A stretch of DNA of 64,000 nt from Pseudomonas sp. CHM02 (GCF_000612585.1 NZ_JFCA01000030.1:35998-99997), one strand, 5' to 3'. Positions 33,545-44,611 are shown, numbered from the stretch's first letter. Notes: a model not told the origin generated them from the sequence alone. Program-made: numbers and translations.

Positions 33545-34461
33545 TCGTTTACCTCCTCGTACAACCCGATCGCGATGGTATTGATGTTTCCGGAATAGGC
33601 GCTCCCACCAAACCCAATCGTTGCGCCCAAAACGTCTTTGATTTGGGTGGTCGTACTGTGCTTGAGCTGCGTAGGGGTGAAACGCTTGGTGAGTTCACCC
33701 GATGCCTGCCTGAGCTTGAGCAACTTCGAGGTCAAACTTGGATCATTGATGCTCAGCAGTTCTTTCGTCAGTTTGGCCCTTTCCTGGCGATTCAAACCGC
33801 GAAGCACTTCCCGCAGACTCTTGCCCGTCGAGGCCTTAGCGACCTTGACCAGCTTGACCGTCGTGAGGGCCGAAGCGCCAACGCCTGCCAGCGAAGCAGC
33901 GTCCAGCACAATGGAAGCATTCTGGTACCAGCCTTCGCTGTCGAGCCAATCGTTTACCTCTGGCTTGGCAACTTCCAGCGCTGTGCGGGCAATACCATTG
34001 AAACACTGGAGCGAACTGGCGCCGGCAGCTGCATACCCCACCACCACGATGACGGAACTGGCGCCAGCACTGAAAGGCACCAGGATTGTTCCACTGGCGA
34101 TCGCCGCCCAACTGATGACAGCGCCCAGGCAGGAGATTCCTGTATTCACGGCTTCACCGATGAGGCGAGATTCGCGAGGGTTACTCACCACATGCTCAGC
34201 AAACTGCGCCGGCGCGATGTACTTCTGTGCCTCGCGCAAAATAATGCGCTTGGGCTTGATGCTGCAAATGGGCTTGAATTCACGCAGGGTAACGACGTTG
34301 AAATCGGCGTCGATATACACCACGCCTGCACCGACGATGCCTGGATCGGCGTCGATGGCCGCAAACAGGCGCGGCAGGTTGATCTGGCTTTCGATGCGCT
34401 GGCGCGCCATGAATTGGGAACGGTTGAAGTCCATGCCGATGCCGGCCAGGGGGTTGCCCAT
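33541..34461 (-). CDS. hypothetical protein with central membrane-inserting segment, candidate pore-type toxin
   Basis: The 306-residue protein has no signal peptide. Residues 1-100 form a soluble domain with 'GIVGAGVVYIDADFNVVTLREFKPI'. Residues 103-150 are two small-residue-rich hydrophobic helices (SCLGAVISWAAIASG and ASSVIVVVGYAAAGAS), and 185-206 is another hydrophobic stretch; the rest is charged and helical. Related proteins in Pseudomonas are sometimes labelled 'NAD synthetase', but none of the NadE motifs (such as SGGVDS) is present. AGGAAGAG precedes the ATG at 34461. The Gly/Ala-rich helices and the coupled four-helix partners suggest a membrane-active effector. Confidence 0.6.
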   Translation of the reverse strand: MGNPLAGIGMDFNRSQFMARQRIESQINLPRLFAAIDADPGIVGAGVVYIDADFNVVTLREFKPICSIKPKRIILREAQKYIAPAQFAEHVVSNPRESRLIGEAVNTGISCLGAVISWAAIASGTILVPFSAGASSVIVVVGYAAAGASSLQCFNGIARTALEVAKPEVNDWLDSEGWYQNASIVLDAASLAGVGASALTTVKLVKVAKASTGKSLREVLRGLNRQERAKLTKELLSINDPSLTSKLLKLRQASGELTKRFTPTQLKHSTTTQIKDVLGATIGFGGSAYSGNINTIAIGLYEEVNE

Positions 34462-34501
34462 GAGTGCTCTTCCTTGATGATGATGTTGGCCGTACTGGCC
34501 T

Positions 34502-34569
34502 CATCGCCGGCAAGCCGGCTCCTACAGGGGAACGCATTTCAAACGGTAGGAGCTGGCTTGCCGGCGATG
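34502..34569. repeat. REPIN upstream of candidate toxin gene
   Basis: Arms CATCGCCGGCAAGCCGGCTC (from 34502) and GTAGGAGCTGGCTTGCCGGC (to 34569) surround a core of about 25 bases. Confidence 0.88.
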
Positions 34570-34615
34570 GCGATTCGATGGGCGCCACCTTAACAAACAG
34601 GCTCGCCACCGAATA

Positions 34616-34649
34616 GAAAGCAAAACGCCAGCACGAGGCTGGCGTTTTG
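34616..34649 (-). terminator. Rho-independent terminator of ygiQ
   Basis: A ten-base stem AAAACGCCAG (34622-34631) / CTGGCGTTTT (34639-34648) is followed on the minus strand by T-rich sequence; the flanking A and T runs could let it act in both directions. Confidence 0.85.
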
Positions 34650-34665
34650 TTTATTCAGGCTGCAA

Positions 34666-36969
<2,304 letters not shown>

Positions 36970-37028
36970 GACGGTGACCGGTGTGGAGATGAAAAATCGC
37001 GGGCGCGGAATATAGCACAAATTTTGAC

Positions 37029-37055
37029 CAATTCCGACGGCAGTAGTCGGAATTG
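37029..37055. terminator. perfect inverted repeat downstream of dnaB / upstream of ygiQ
   Basis: CAATTCCGAC (37029-37038) and GTCGGAATTG (37046-37055) pair perfectly around GGCAGTA. On the minus strand it lies past the dnaB stop and is followed by GGTCAAAATTT, a weak terminator tail. It could equally be an operator for ygiQ, whose start is 60 bases on. Confidence 0.4.
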
Positions 37056-37064
37056 TGGTGACGC

Positions 37065-37131
37065 CATCGCAGGCAAGCCAGCTCCCACAGGGGAACGCAT
37101 TCCAAAGGTGGGAGCTGGCTTGCCTGCGATG
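37065..37131. repeat. REPIN downstream of dnaB
   Basis: Arms CATCGCAGGCAAGCCAGCTC (from 37065) and GTGGGAGCTGGCTTGCCTGC (to 37131) flank the core AGGGGAACGCATTCCAAAG. Confidence 0.9.
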
Positions 37132-37153
37132 ACGCCCTTACAGGCGCTTGAAA

Positions 37154-38551
37154 CTACTCGTCGTCGTCGAAGTTGTAGCTGCCCGGCGCGAGGTTTTCGA
37201 AGCGCGTGTACTTACCGATGAACGCCAGGCGAATAAAGCCGATGGGGCCGTTCCGCTGTTTGCCGATGATGATCTCGGCGATGCCCTTGTGCTCGGTCTC
37301 GGGGTGGTACACCTCGTCGCGGTACACGAACATGATGACGTCGGCGTCCTGCTCGATCGCGCCGGATTCCCGCAAGTCGGAGTTCACCGGGCGCTTGTTG
37401 GGGCGTTGCTCCAGGGAACGGTTGAGCTGGGACAGCGCCACCACCGGGCAGTTGAATTCCTTGGCCAGGGCCTTGAGGGACCGGGAGATCTCGGAAATCT
37501 CGTTGGTCCGGCTGTCACCGCTGGAACCCGGGATCTGCATCAACTGCAGGTAGTCGATCATGATCAGCGCAATGTCGCCGTGCTCACGCGCCAGGCGGCG
37601 GGTCCGCGCACGCATCTCTGAAGGGCTGATACCCGCAGTGTCATCGATGAACAGCTTGCGGTCGTTGAGCAGGTTAACCGCCGAGGTCAGGCGCGGCCAG
37701 TCGTCGTCTTCCAGCTGGCCGGAACGCACCTTGGTCTGGTCGATACGGCCCAGGGACGAGAGCATCCGCATGATCAGCGATTCGCCTGGCATCTCGAGGG
37801 AGTACACCAATACCGTCTTGTCGCTGCGCAACACGGCGTTTTCCACCAGGTTCATCGCGAAGGTGGTCTTACCCATGGACGGACGACCGGCAACGATGAT
37901 CAAGTCGGAGGGCTGCAGGCCGCTGGTTTTCTCATCCAGGTCGGCATAACCGGTGGAAATACCGGTGATGGCGGCATCGGTGTTGAACAGGGTATCGATG
38001 CGATCGATGGCCTTGGTCAACAGCTCGTTGACGCCTACCGGGCCACCGGTTTTCGGGCGTGCCTCGGCGATCTGGAAGATCTGGCGCTCAGCCTCATCGA
38101 GGATCTCTTCGGCCGTACGCCCTTCAGGGTTGAAAGCGCTGTCGGCGATCTCGGTGCTGATGCCGATCAGTTGGCGCAGCGTGGCCCGCTGGCGAACGAT
38201 CTGGGCATAGGCCTTGATGTTGGCGACGGACGGCGTGTTCTTCGCCAGCTCGCCCAGGTAGCCCAGGCCACCGACCTGGGAGGTCTGGCCTTCCTTGTCC
38301 AACTGCTCGGCCAGGGTCACCACGTCGATCGGCGAGTTCTGGTCGGCCAGCTTGGCAATGGCGCGGAAAATCAGGCGGTGGTCATGACGATAGAAATCAC
38401 CGTCCGAGACTTGATCCAGCACGCGTTCCCAGGCGTTGTTGTCCAGCATCAAACCACCGAGCACGGCCTGTTCGGCCTCGATGGAATGCGGCGGCACCTT
38501 CAGGGCAGCGGTTTGCAGATCGTATTGCTCAGGAGCTGAAATATCGTTCAT
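37154..38551 (-). CDS. dnaB: replicative DNA helicase DnaB
   Basis: The 465-residue helicase has the N-terminal DnaB domain (PPHSIEAEQAVLGGLML...) and the RecA-like motor with Walker A GRPSMGKTT at 222-230, Walker B 'ALIMIDYLQLMQ' and 'ALSQLNRSLEQRPNKRPVNSDLRESGAIEQDADVI'. The hexamer unwinds DNA 5'-3' at the fork and binds primase. The ATG at 38551 (MNDISAPEQYDLQ) matches the P. aeruginosa start; a GTG two codons earlier is possible. It follows the rplI operon, with a terminator between, a widespread bacterial arrangement. Confidence 0.97.
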   Translation of the reverse strand: MNDISAPEQYDLQTAALKVPPHSIEAEQAVLGGLMLDNNAWERVLDQVSDGDFYRHDHRLIFRAIAKLADQNSPIDVVTLAEQLDKEGQTSQVGGLGYLGELAKNTPSVANIKAYAQIVRQRATLRQLIGISTEIADSAFNPEGRTAEEILDEAERQIFQIAEARPKTGGPVGVNELLTKAIDRIDTLFNTDAAITGISTGYADLDEKTSGLQPSDLIIVAGRPSMGKTTFAMNLVENAVLRSDKTVLVYSLEMPGESLIMRMLSSLGRIDQTKVRSGQLEDDDWPRLTSAVNLLNDRKLFIDDTAGISPSEMRARTRRLAREHGDIALIMIDYLQLMQIPGSSGDSRTNEISEISRSLKALAKEFNCPVVALSQLNRSLEQRPNKRPVNSDLRESGAIEQDADVIMFVYRDEVYHPETEHKGIAEIIIGKQRNGPIGFIRLAFIGKYTRFENLAPGSYNFDDDE

Positions 38552-38575
38552 GGCCACTTGGAATTTGGGGTTTCT

Positions 38576-38613
38576 AGAAAAACAAAAGGCACGACCTGTA
38601 AACAGGATCGTGC
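38576..38613 (-). terminator. Rho-independent terminator after rplI
   Basis: GGCACGA-CCTGT pairs with ACAGG-A-TCGTGCC (38587-38613) with one bulged A; on the minus strand it is followed by TTTTGTTTTT. It ends the rpsF-rpsR-rplI transcript before dnaB. Confidence 0.88.
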
Positions 38614-38661
38614 CCGATGTTAACCGCCTGGCACGCGAGGTGCCAGTCAGTTAGGCAGTGC

Positions 38662-39108
38662 TTAAGCTGCTACCACGACAACGCGTACGGTGGCTTCAAC
38701 TTCGGCGTGCAGGTGCACGGCTACGTCGAATTCGCCTACGTTGCGGATGGTGCCGTTCGGCAGACGAACTTCGCTCTTCTGCACTTCAACGCCGGAGGCG
38801 GTCAGTGCATCAGCGATGTCGTGGGTGCCGATCGAACCGAACAGCTTGCCTTCGTCACCGGCGGTGGCAGTGATAGTCACTTCCAGCTCAGCCAGTTGGG
38901 CAGCGCGAGTTTCGGCCGAAGCTTTTTTGTCTGCTGCTGCTTTTTCCAGCTCAGCACGACGCTCTTCAAACGCAGCCAGGTTGGCAGCGGTTGCAGCGGT
39001 GGCTTTGCCGTATGGCAGCAGGTAGTTACGACCGTAGCCGGCCTTAACGTTCACTTTGTCGCCCAGGTTGCCCAGGTTGGCGACTTTTTCCAGAAGGATC
39101 AGTTGCAT
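38662..39108 (-). CDS. rplI: 50S ribosomal protein L9
   Basis: The 148-residue protein shows the L9 pattern: N-terminal 23S-binding domain (QLILLEKVANLGNLGDKVNVKAGYGRNYLLPYGKA), a long connecting helix (about 41-75) and a C-terminal domain. L9 binds domain V of 23S rRNA and restrains frameshifting. It is the last gene of rpsF-rpsR-membrane gene-rplI, 18 bases after the membrane gene and just before a terminator. Confidence 0.97.
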   Translation of the reverse strand: MQLILLEKVANLGNLGDKVNVKAGYGRNYLLPYGKATAATAANLAAFEERRAELEKAAADKKASAETRAAQLAELEVTITATAGDEGKLFGSIGTHDIADALTASGVEVQKSEVRLPNGTIRNVGEFDVAVHLHAEVEATVRVVVVAA

Positions 39109-39126
39109 GTGAAAATCCTCTAACTT

Positions 39127-40020
39127 TTAACCTTCACCGTTCGCGCTATCGGCGTCTTTCGGCGCCAGACGACCGCGAAAATCAATCAGGCCGTCGACAA
39201 TGGCCAAGACCACGAGTAACGGATAGATCAGCTGCATGAACACCAACATCGTTACGTACAACCCCACCAGCCAGAACCTGGCCAGGCGCTTCTGCGCGAC
39301 CAGCCCGTGAATCAGGGCCAGCCCGGCAAACACCAGCGGTACGCTGCAAAACAGCAACAGCAAGGTGGCATGTGAACCGAAGTACGGTCCGACCACCATG
39401 AGTGCCAGCAGCAACATCGCCGGGCCCACGGGGATTCTGATACGGCGAAACTCGCGACCAAATCCACCCGGGTTGTACAACAACGCCTGCCAATATCGCC
39501 CAAGCATCAGGCTCAGCAAACTGACGATCTGCATCATTACCGCCATCAGGCCGATCAGGGCCGGTGCAATCAGTGTTGCCAGTCGCGCTCGCTCTTCTAC
39601 CGACAGCTGCTGGTAGAGTTCCCCGAGGGCCATCGGCAGGATCTTGACGATCTCTTGCGACAGCGCCTCGATCTGCGGGCGGAAAGCCGCGTCAATCAAC
39701 ACCGAAAACACCAACCCCAATGCCACGCTGACCAGCAGCGTGCGGACCCAGGACTCACTTGCGCGCAAAACCAACGCAAGGCTCGACGACCCCAGCAGCA
39801 CCAGAAGCACTTTGGGTTCGCCCAGTTGCAGCCACCAGATCAAGGCAGCCACCACTCCCAGGGCCAGGACGCCAAAGGCATCCTGCAAACCGCGCCGCAG
39901 GAGCACAAGGCATCCAGCGGCAGCACCCAACCAATACAACAACGGCAATGCTGCACATCCAGCCACTACCAGAGTGGCCTGCACGCGACCGCGCATGATG
40001 AACTCAGCTAAGGCGCGCAT
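39127..40020 (-). CDS. conserved membrane protein (DUF2232-like) inside the ribosomal protein operon
   Basis: The 297-residue protein has about eight hydrophobic helices and few charged residues between them. A gene of this kind sits at the same place, between rpsR and rplI, in P. aeruginosa and other gammaproteobacteria. Its function is unknown. A motif worth noting is 'LLYNPGGFGREFRRIRIPVGPAML' around residue 180, typical of the DUF2232 family. It lies 36 bases after rpsR and 18 before rplI, so it must be co-transcribed with ribosomal proteins. Confidence 0.82.
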   Translation of the reverse strand: MRALAEFIMRGRVQATLVVAGCAALPLLYWLGAAAGCLVLLRRGLQDAFGVLALGVVAALIWWLQLGEPKVLLVLLGSSSLALVLRASESWVRTLLVSVALGLVFSVLIDAAFRPQIEALSQEIVKILPMALGELYQQLSVEERARLATLIAPALIGLMAVMMQIVSLLSLMLGRYWQALLYNPGGFGREFRRIRIPVGPAMLLLALMVVGPYFGSHATLLLLFCSVPLVFAGLALIHGLVAQKRLARFWLVGLYVTMLVFMQLIYPLLVVLAIVDGLIDFRGRLAPKDADSANGEG

Positions 40021-40056
40021 GCATTCAATCCCTTACTACTTGTCGACTGCCCGGTC

Positions 40057-40287
40057 TCAGCGGCCGTGGCTGTCGGTGTAGGCCAGCAGGGCCAGGAAGC
40101 GGGCGCGCTTGATAGCGGTGGCCAGCTGACGCTGATAACGTGCTTTGGTACCGGTGATACGGCTTGGAACGATTTTGCCGGTCTCGGATACGTAGGCTTT
40201 CAGAGTGTTGAGATCTTTGTAATCGATCTCTTTCACGTCTTCAGCGGTGAAGCGGCAGAATTTACGACGACGGAAGAAACGTGCCAT
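40057..40287 (-). CDS. rpsR: 30S ribosomal protein S18
   Basis: The 76-residue basic protein opens [16 protein letters not shown] and contains the S18 signature '[50 protein letters not shown]'-like sequence. It binds 16S rRNA next to S6 on the platform. It is 28 bases downstream of rpsF, with AAGGAGCC before its ATG. Confidence 0.98.
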
Positions 40288-40315
40288 TTGATAGGCTCCT
40301 TAAAAGGTCCGTGGA

Positions 40316-40738
40316 TTACTCGTCAGCGTTATCGCTGTTGTCGCTGTCATCACTATCAACGCTATCAGCGCCTTCGTGCTCAGGACGGTCGCGACGCTCA
40401 CGGCGCTCACTGCGGTTTTCTTCAGCCTTGAGCATCTCGGATTGGCCGGTAACGGCTTCTTCGCGACGGATGACCAGGTTACGGATCACTGCATCGTTGT
40501 AGCGGAAGTTGTCTTCCAGCTCGGCCAGGGCCTTGCCAGTGCACTCAACGTTCAGCATCACGTAGTGAGCCTTGTGAACATTGTTGATTGCGTAGGCCAG
40601 TTGACGACGGCCCCAATCTTCCAGACGGTGGATTTTGCCGCCGTCTTCTTCGATCAGCTTGGTGTAACGCTCAACCATGCCGCCGACTTGCTCGCTTTGA
40701 TCCGGGTGGACCAAAAAGATGATTTCGTAATGACGCAT
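40316..40738 (-). CDS. rpsF: 30S ribosomal protein S6
   Basis: The 140-residue protein is S6 (MRHYEIIFLVHPDQSEQV..., 'LAYAINNVHKAHYVMLNVE'). Its long acidic C-terminal tail, ending SDDSDNSDNADE, resembles the tail to which RimK adds glutamates in some bacteria. S6 and S18 bind 16S rRNA as a pair. It is first in the operon; the leader upstream of 40738 has short GC pairings (for example CCG…CGG around 40770-40785) and may be the S6:S18-responsive element known in other bacteria, which I cannot confirm. Confidence 0.97.
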   Translation of the reverse strand: MRHYEIIFLVHPDQSEQVGGMVERYTKLIEEDGGKIHRLEDWGRRQLAYAINNVHKAHYVMLNVECTGKALAELEDNFRYNDAVIRNLVIRREEAVTGQSEMLKAEENRSERRERRDRPEHEGADSVDSDDSDNSDNADE

Positions 40739-40933
40739 GAATGCTCCTTACGGGTTGTAGCCTGCCGCTCAAAAACGGTCAGACAAGGAGTGAATGACAC
40801 TTATGGATCTTGCCGCAGGGAGGCACATCGGTGCCTGCCAGGAAGGCAAGGGGCGCAATTGTAGAGAAGGGGGAGGAAGCGCGCAAGGTGATTGGTGATT
40901 ATTTGAACAACCACCTAAACACCCAAAAACCAT

Positions 40934-41022
40934 TGTAGGAGCCGGCTTGCCGGCGATGGCGGTGGATCTGCCACATTGATTGCGACCGATCTAGCGCTAT
41001 CGCCGGCAAGCCGGCTCCTACA
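40934..41022. repeat. REPIN, TGTAGGAGCCGGCTTGCCGG type
   Basis: Perfect-looking inverted arms at 40934-40959 and 40998-41022, placed between the rlmB stop and the rpsF promoter region. Confidence 0.92.
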
Positions 41023-41032
41023 AGGAGGGCGG

Positions 41033-41788
41033 TTACTTCTTGGTCTTGGCCTTGGCGCCGCGCTGGCGCTGGGCTTCGAACAGGCAGACGCCGGTGGCGA
41101 CCGACACGTTGAGGCTGCTGACGCTACCGGCCATCGGCAAGTGCACCAGGTAATCGCAATGTTCACGGGTCAGGCGGCGCATGCCCTTGCCTTCGGCACC
41201 CATGATCAGGATGGTCGGGCCAGTGAGGTCCTGGTCATAAATGCTGACCTCGGCCTCCCCCGCCGTACCCACGACCCACAGGCCGCGCTGCTGGAGCTTC
41301 TCCAGGGTACGCGCCAGGTTGGTCACGGCCACCAGCGGAATTACTTCCGCCGCGCCGCAGGCGACTTTACGCACGACCGGCGTCAGGGTCGCCGACTTGT
41401 CCTTGGGCACGATCACCGCCAGCGCGCCGGCAGCATCCGCCGAACGCAGGCAAGCGCCAAGATTGTGCGGGTCGGTCACGCCGTCCAGCACCAGCAACAG
41501 CGGCGCGCCTTCGGTACGGTCGAGCAGCTCGTCGAGCATCGCTTCGCCCCAGACCTGGCTCGGACTGACGTCCGCAACCACGCCCTGGTGAACGCCCTCC
41601 ACCCACACGTCCATTTCACGACGCTCGGCCTGGCCGATGGCAACCTTGTTTTGGGTGGCCAGCTCGACCAGCGCTTGCACGCGCGGCTCGCTGCGGCCTT
41701 CGGCCAGCCATACTTGCTTGACGCGCTTAGGGTGGTGACGCAGCAGTGCTTCTACGGCGTGGACGCCGTAGATTTTTTCCAGACTCAT
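41033..41788 (-). CDS. rlmB: 23S rRNA (guanosine-2251-2'-O)-methyltransferase RlmB
   Basis: The 251-residue SPOUT enzyme has an N-terminal substrate-binding domain and the knotted SpoU domain with 'LLVLDGVTDPHNLGACLRSADAAG', 'ILIMGAEGKGMRRLTREHCD' and 'VSSLNVSVATGVCLFEA', the three RlmB/TrmH motifs. It methylates G2251 in the P-loop of 23S rRNA. It overlaps the end of rnr by four bases, giving the usual rnr-rlmB operon. Confidence 0.96.
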   Translation of the reverse strand: MSLEKIYGVHAVEALLRHHPKRVKQVWLAEGRSEPRVQALVELATQNKVAIGQAERREMDVWVEGVHQGVVADVSPSQVWGEAMLDELLDRTEGAPLLLVLDGVTDPHNLGACLRSADAAGALAVIVPKDKSATLTPVVRKVACGAAEVIPLVAVTNLARTLEKLQQRGLWVVGTAGEAEVSIYDQDLTGPTILIMGAEGKGMRRLTREHCDYLVHLPMAGSVSSLNVSVATGVCLFEAQRQRGAKAKTKK

Positions 41789-44421
41789 GACTTGGCCTTA
41801 GGTTTGCGCGACCCGCCGCTTTTCGCGGGAGCCGAACCCGCTTTTGGCGGGCCTTTACGGTGTTTACTTGGCTTGCTCGACGGCTTTTCCGCCCCGTGGG
41901 ACTTTCCCCCAGACGCCGCTTTACCACCGCTTTTGGCTTCGTTGAGCAGCTGCTGCTTCAACTCGCGGCTCTTGCGCAGCTCGGCGTTTTTCGCCGCTGC
42001 ATCGCTTGGGCGGTAGGCTTCGGGGGCCTTGTCCTTGGCAGAAGAACGACGACCGGCCTTGGCAGGTGCAGGCTCGACGGCCGCTGCTTTCGCGGGAGCA
42101 CCTTTGCCTTTGGCTGCCGGCGCTGCGGTTTCGCTGCCGCGTTTTTTACGGCCAGTCGGTGCCTCGGCGGGCTTGTCGGACATACCGAAGTCGATCTTGC
42201 GCTCGTCGAGGTCGACGCGCATGACCTGCACTTCCACGGTGTCGCCCAGACGGAAGCTGCGACCCGTGCGCTCGCCCGCCAAGCGGTGATGCACAGGGTC
42301 GAAGTGGTAGTAGTCGCCCGGCAAGGCGGTGACATGCACCAGGCCTTCGACATAGATGTCGGTCAGCTCCACAAACAGGCCAAAGCCGGTAACGGCAGTG
42401 ATCACGCCCGGGAAGGACTCGCCTACGCGGTCCTTCATGAACTCACACTTGAGCCAGTTCACTACGTCGCGGGTAGCTTCGTCGGCGCGGCGCTCGCTCA
42501 TGGAGCACTGTTCGCCCAGTTGTTCCAGGGCCGCTTCGTCGTACGGATAGATCCGCGCCTTCGGAATGGTCATGGCACCGGCGCGCTTGACGTGCGGGGT
42601 GTTCTGCTTGGAGTGGATCACGCTGCGGATTGCGCGGTGCGTGAGCAGGTCCGGGTAACGGCGAATCGGCGAGGTGAAGTGGGTGTACGCCTCGTAATTC
42701 AGGCCGAAGTGCCCTTGATTGTCAGCGCTGTACACCGCCTGGCTCAGGGAGCGCAGCATGACGGTCTGGATCACGTGGTAATCCGGACGGTCCTTGATGC
42801 TGGCCAGCAGAGCCTGGTAGTCCTTCGGCGTCGGGCCGTCCTTGCCTTTGTGCAGGGACAGGCCGAGCTCGCCGAGGAAGGCGCGCAGTTTTTCCAGGCG
42901 CTCCGGCGGCGGCCCATCGTGCACACGGTACAACGCAGGAATCTCGTGCTTCTTCAGGAATTCCGCGGTGGCCACGTTGGCTGCCAGCATGCACTCCTCG
43001 ATCAGCTTGTGCGCGTCGTTGCGGGTCGTCGGGGTGATCGCGGCGATCTTGCGCTCGGAGCCGAAGACAATCCGGGTTTCCTGGGTTTCAAAATCGATCG
43101 CGCCACGCACGTGACGAGCGCCCAGCAGCACTTTGTACAGCGCGTAAAGCTGCTTGAGGTGCGGTACGACATGACCGTACTCACCGCGCAAGGCTTTGGC
43201 TTCGCTGGTTTTCGGCTGCTCCAGGATGGTACTGACCTTGTTGTAGGTCAGGCGCGCCTGGGAGTGGATCACCGCTTCGTAGAACTGGTAATCGGTCATT
43301 TCGCCGGTTTTCGAGATGGTCATCTCGCAGACCATAGCCAAACGATCGACTTTCGGGTTCAACGAGCACAGGCCGTTGGACAACTCTTCCGGAAGCATCG
43401 GAATCACGCGCTCCGGGAAGTACACCGAGTTGCCACGCACCTGGGCTTCGTTGTCCAGGGCCGAACCGATCTTCACGTAGCTGGACACGTCGGCAATCGC
43501 CACGAACAATTTCCAGCCACCGGAGAACAGGCGCAGCTTGCCCGGCTTGGCTTCGCAGTAGACCGCATCGTCGAAGTCGCGGGCGTCTTCGCCGTCGATG
43601 GTGACGAACGGCAGATGGCGCAGGTCGATACGCTTCTCTTTGTCCTTCTCTTCGACTTCAGGCTTGAGCTTGCGCGCTTCTTTCACGACAGCTTCAGGCC
43701 ACACGTGAGGAATGTCATAGGTGCGCAGCGCGACATCGATTTCCATGCCCGGCGCCATGTAGTTGCCGACCACTTCGATCACATCGCCCTGCGGCTGGAA
43801 GCGCGGAGTTGGCCAGTGGGTGATTTTCACCTCGACGAACTGACCGATCTTGGCGTTGGCGTTGCGGCCCGGGGTGATCAGCACTTCCTGCTGCACCTTG
43901 GGGTTGTCCGGCACGACAAAACCAATGCCGCCTTCTTCGAAGTAGCGACCCACGATGGTCTCGTGACCACGGGAAACCACTTCGACGATCACGCCTTCAC
44001 GGCGACCGCGACGGTCCAGGCCGGAAACGCGAGCCAAGGCACGGTCACCGTCGAACACCAGGCGCATTTGCGCCGGGCTCATGAACAGGTCGTCGCTGCC
44101 GTCGTCCGGTATCAGGAAGCCGAAGCCGTCACGGTGGCCGGCAATGCGGCCGAGGATCAGGTCGAGCTTGTCCACCGGCGCGTAAGTGCCACGGCGGGTG
44201 TAGATCAGTTGTGCGTCGCGCTCCATGGCGCGCAGGCGGCGGCGCAGGGCTTCGAGCTGGTCTTCGGTGGTCAGACCGAATTCTTCGACCAACTGCTCGC
44301 GGCTAGCAGGCGAACCCCGATCGGCGAGATGCGCCAGGATCAGTTCGCGGCTAGGAATAGGGTTTTCATATTTTTCCGCTTCACGAGCGGCCTCGGGATC
44401 GAGGGACTGCCAATCGGCCAT
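41785..44421 (-). CDS. rnr: ribonuclease R
   Basis: The 878-residue exoribonuclease has an N-terminal helix-turn-helix, two cold-shock domains, the RNB catalytic core (LPFVTIDGEDARDFDDAVYCE, 'ADVSSYVKIGSALDNEA', metal-binding aspartates in DGEDARDFDD) and an S1 domain (ESFPGVITAVTGFGLFVELTDIYVEGLVHVT). It ends in a lysine/alanine/proline-rich tail of about 130 residues. It degrades structured RNA 3'-5' and is important in quality control and cold. It overlaps rlmB (ATGA). Confidence 0.97.
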   Translation of the reverse strand: MADWQSLDPEAAREAEKYENPIPSRELILAHLADRGSPASREQLVEEFGLTTEDQLEALRRRLRAMERDAQLIYTRRGTYAPVDKLDLILGRIAGHRDGFGFLIPDDGSDDLFMSPAQMRLVFDGDRALARVSGLDRRGRREGVIVEVVSRGHETIVGRYFEEGGIGFVVPDNPKVQQEVLITPGRNANAKIGQFVEVKITHWPTPRFQPQGDVIEVVGNYMAPGMEIDVALRTYDIPHVWPEAVVKEARKLKPEVEEKDKEKRIDLRHLPFVTIDGEDARDFDDAVYCEAKPGKLRLFSGGWKLFVAIADVSSYVKIGSALDNEAQVRGNSVYFPERVIPMLPEELSNGLCSLNPKVDRLAMVCEMTISKTGEMTDYQFYEAVIHSQARLTYNKVSTILEQPKTSEAKALRGEYGHVVPHLKQLYALYKVLLGARHVRGAIDFETQETRIVFGSERKIAAITPTTRNDAHKLIEECMLAANVATAEFLKKHEIPALYRVHDGPPPERLEKLRAFLGELGLSLHKGKDGPTPKDYQALLASIKDRPDYHVIQTVMLRSLSQAVYSADNQGHFGLNYEAYTHFTSPIRRYPDLLTHRAIRSVIHSKQNTPHVKRAGAMTIPKARIYPYDEAALEQLGEQCSMSERRADEATRDVVNWLKCEFMKDRVGESFPGVITAVTGFGLFVELTDIYVEGLVHVTALPGDYYHFDPVHHRLAGERTGRSFRLGDTVEVQVMRVDLDERKIDFGMSDKPAEAPTGRKKRGSETAAPAAKGKGAPAKAAAVEPAPAKAGRRSSAKDKAPEAYRPSDAAAKNAELRKSRELKQQLLNEAKSGGKAASGGKSHGAEKPSSKPSKHRKGPPKAGSAPAKSGGSRKPKAKS

Positions 44422-44582
44422 TAGAGAGTTTTCACCTTGTCTATATGCGGGTTAGTTTGGCATACGCGTATTGAAACGGGAAATTTCAGACGTCAACAAG
44501 CTTTTAAAAGCCCTTTGCAGCCCCCTCCGCGCACCTTGCACGACCATTGGCGAAATTTTCCAGGCTTTTTTCATAGCGGGGC

Positions 44583-44611
44583 TTTACAGCTCATAATCCC
44601 CTCCGTATAGT
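44583..44611 (+). promoter_or_regulatory. sigma-70 promoter of first tRNA-Leu
   Basis: TTTACA (44583-44588) and TATAGT (44606-44611) are 17 bases apart, close to consensus and 36 bases before the tRNA. The same pair recurs before the second copy. Confidence 0.8.

Noticed and set aside
33541..34461. Annotation of the 306-residue protein as NAD synthetase
   Set aside because: It has neither the SGGVDS loop nor other NadE motifs; the true NadE is at 23358-24185.
41860..44424. A long open frame on the plus strand opposite rnr (about 850 codons), and similar long antisense frames opposite the ATP-grasp, DUF2126, ygiQ, mutL and livM genes
   Set aside because: In GC-rich DNA with G/C third positions the antisense frame is commonly open. 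These frames have no recognisable domains, no ribosome sites and lie wholly inside well-identified genes.
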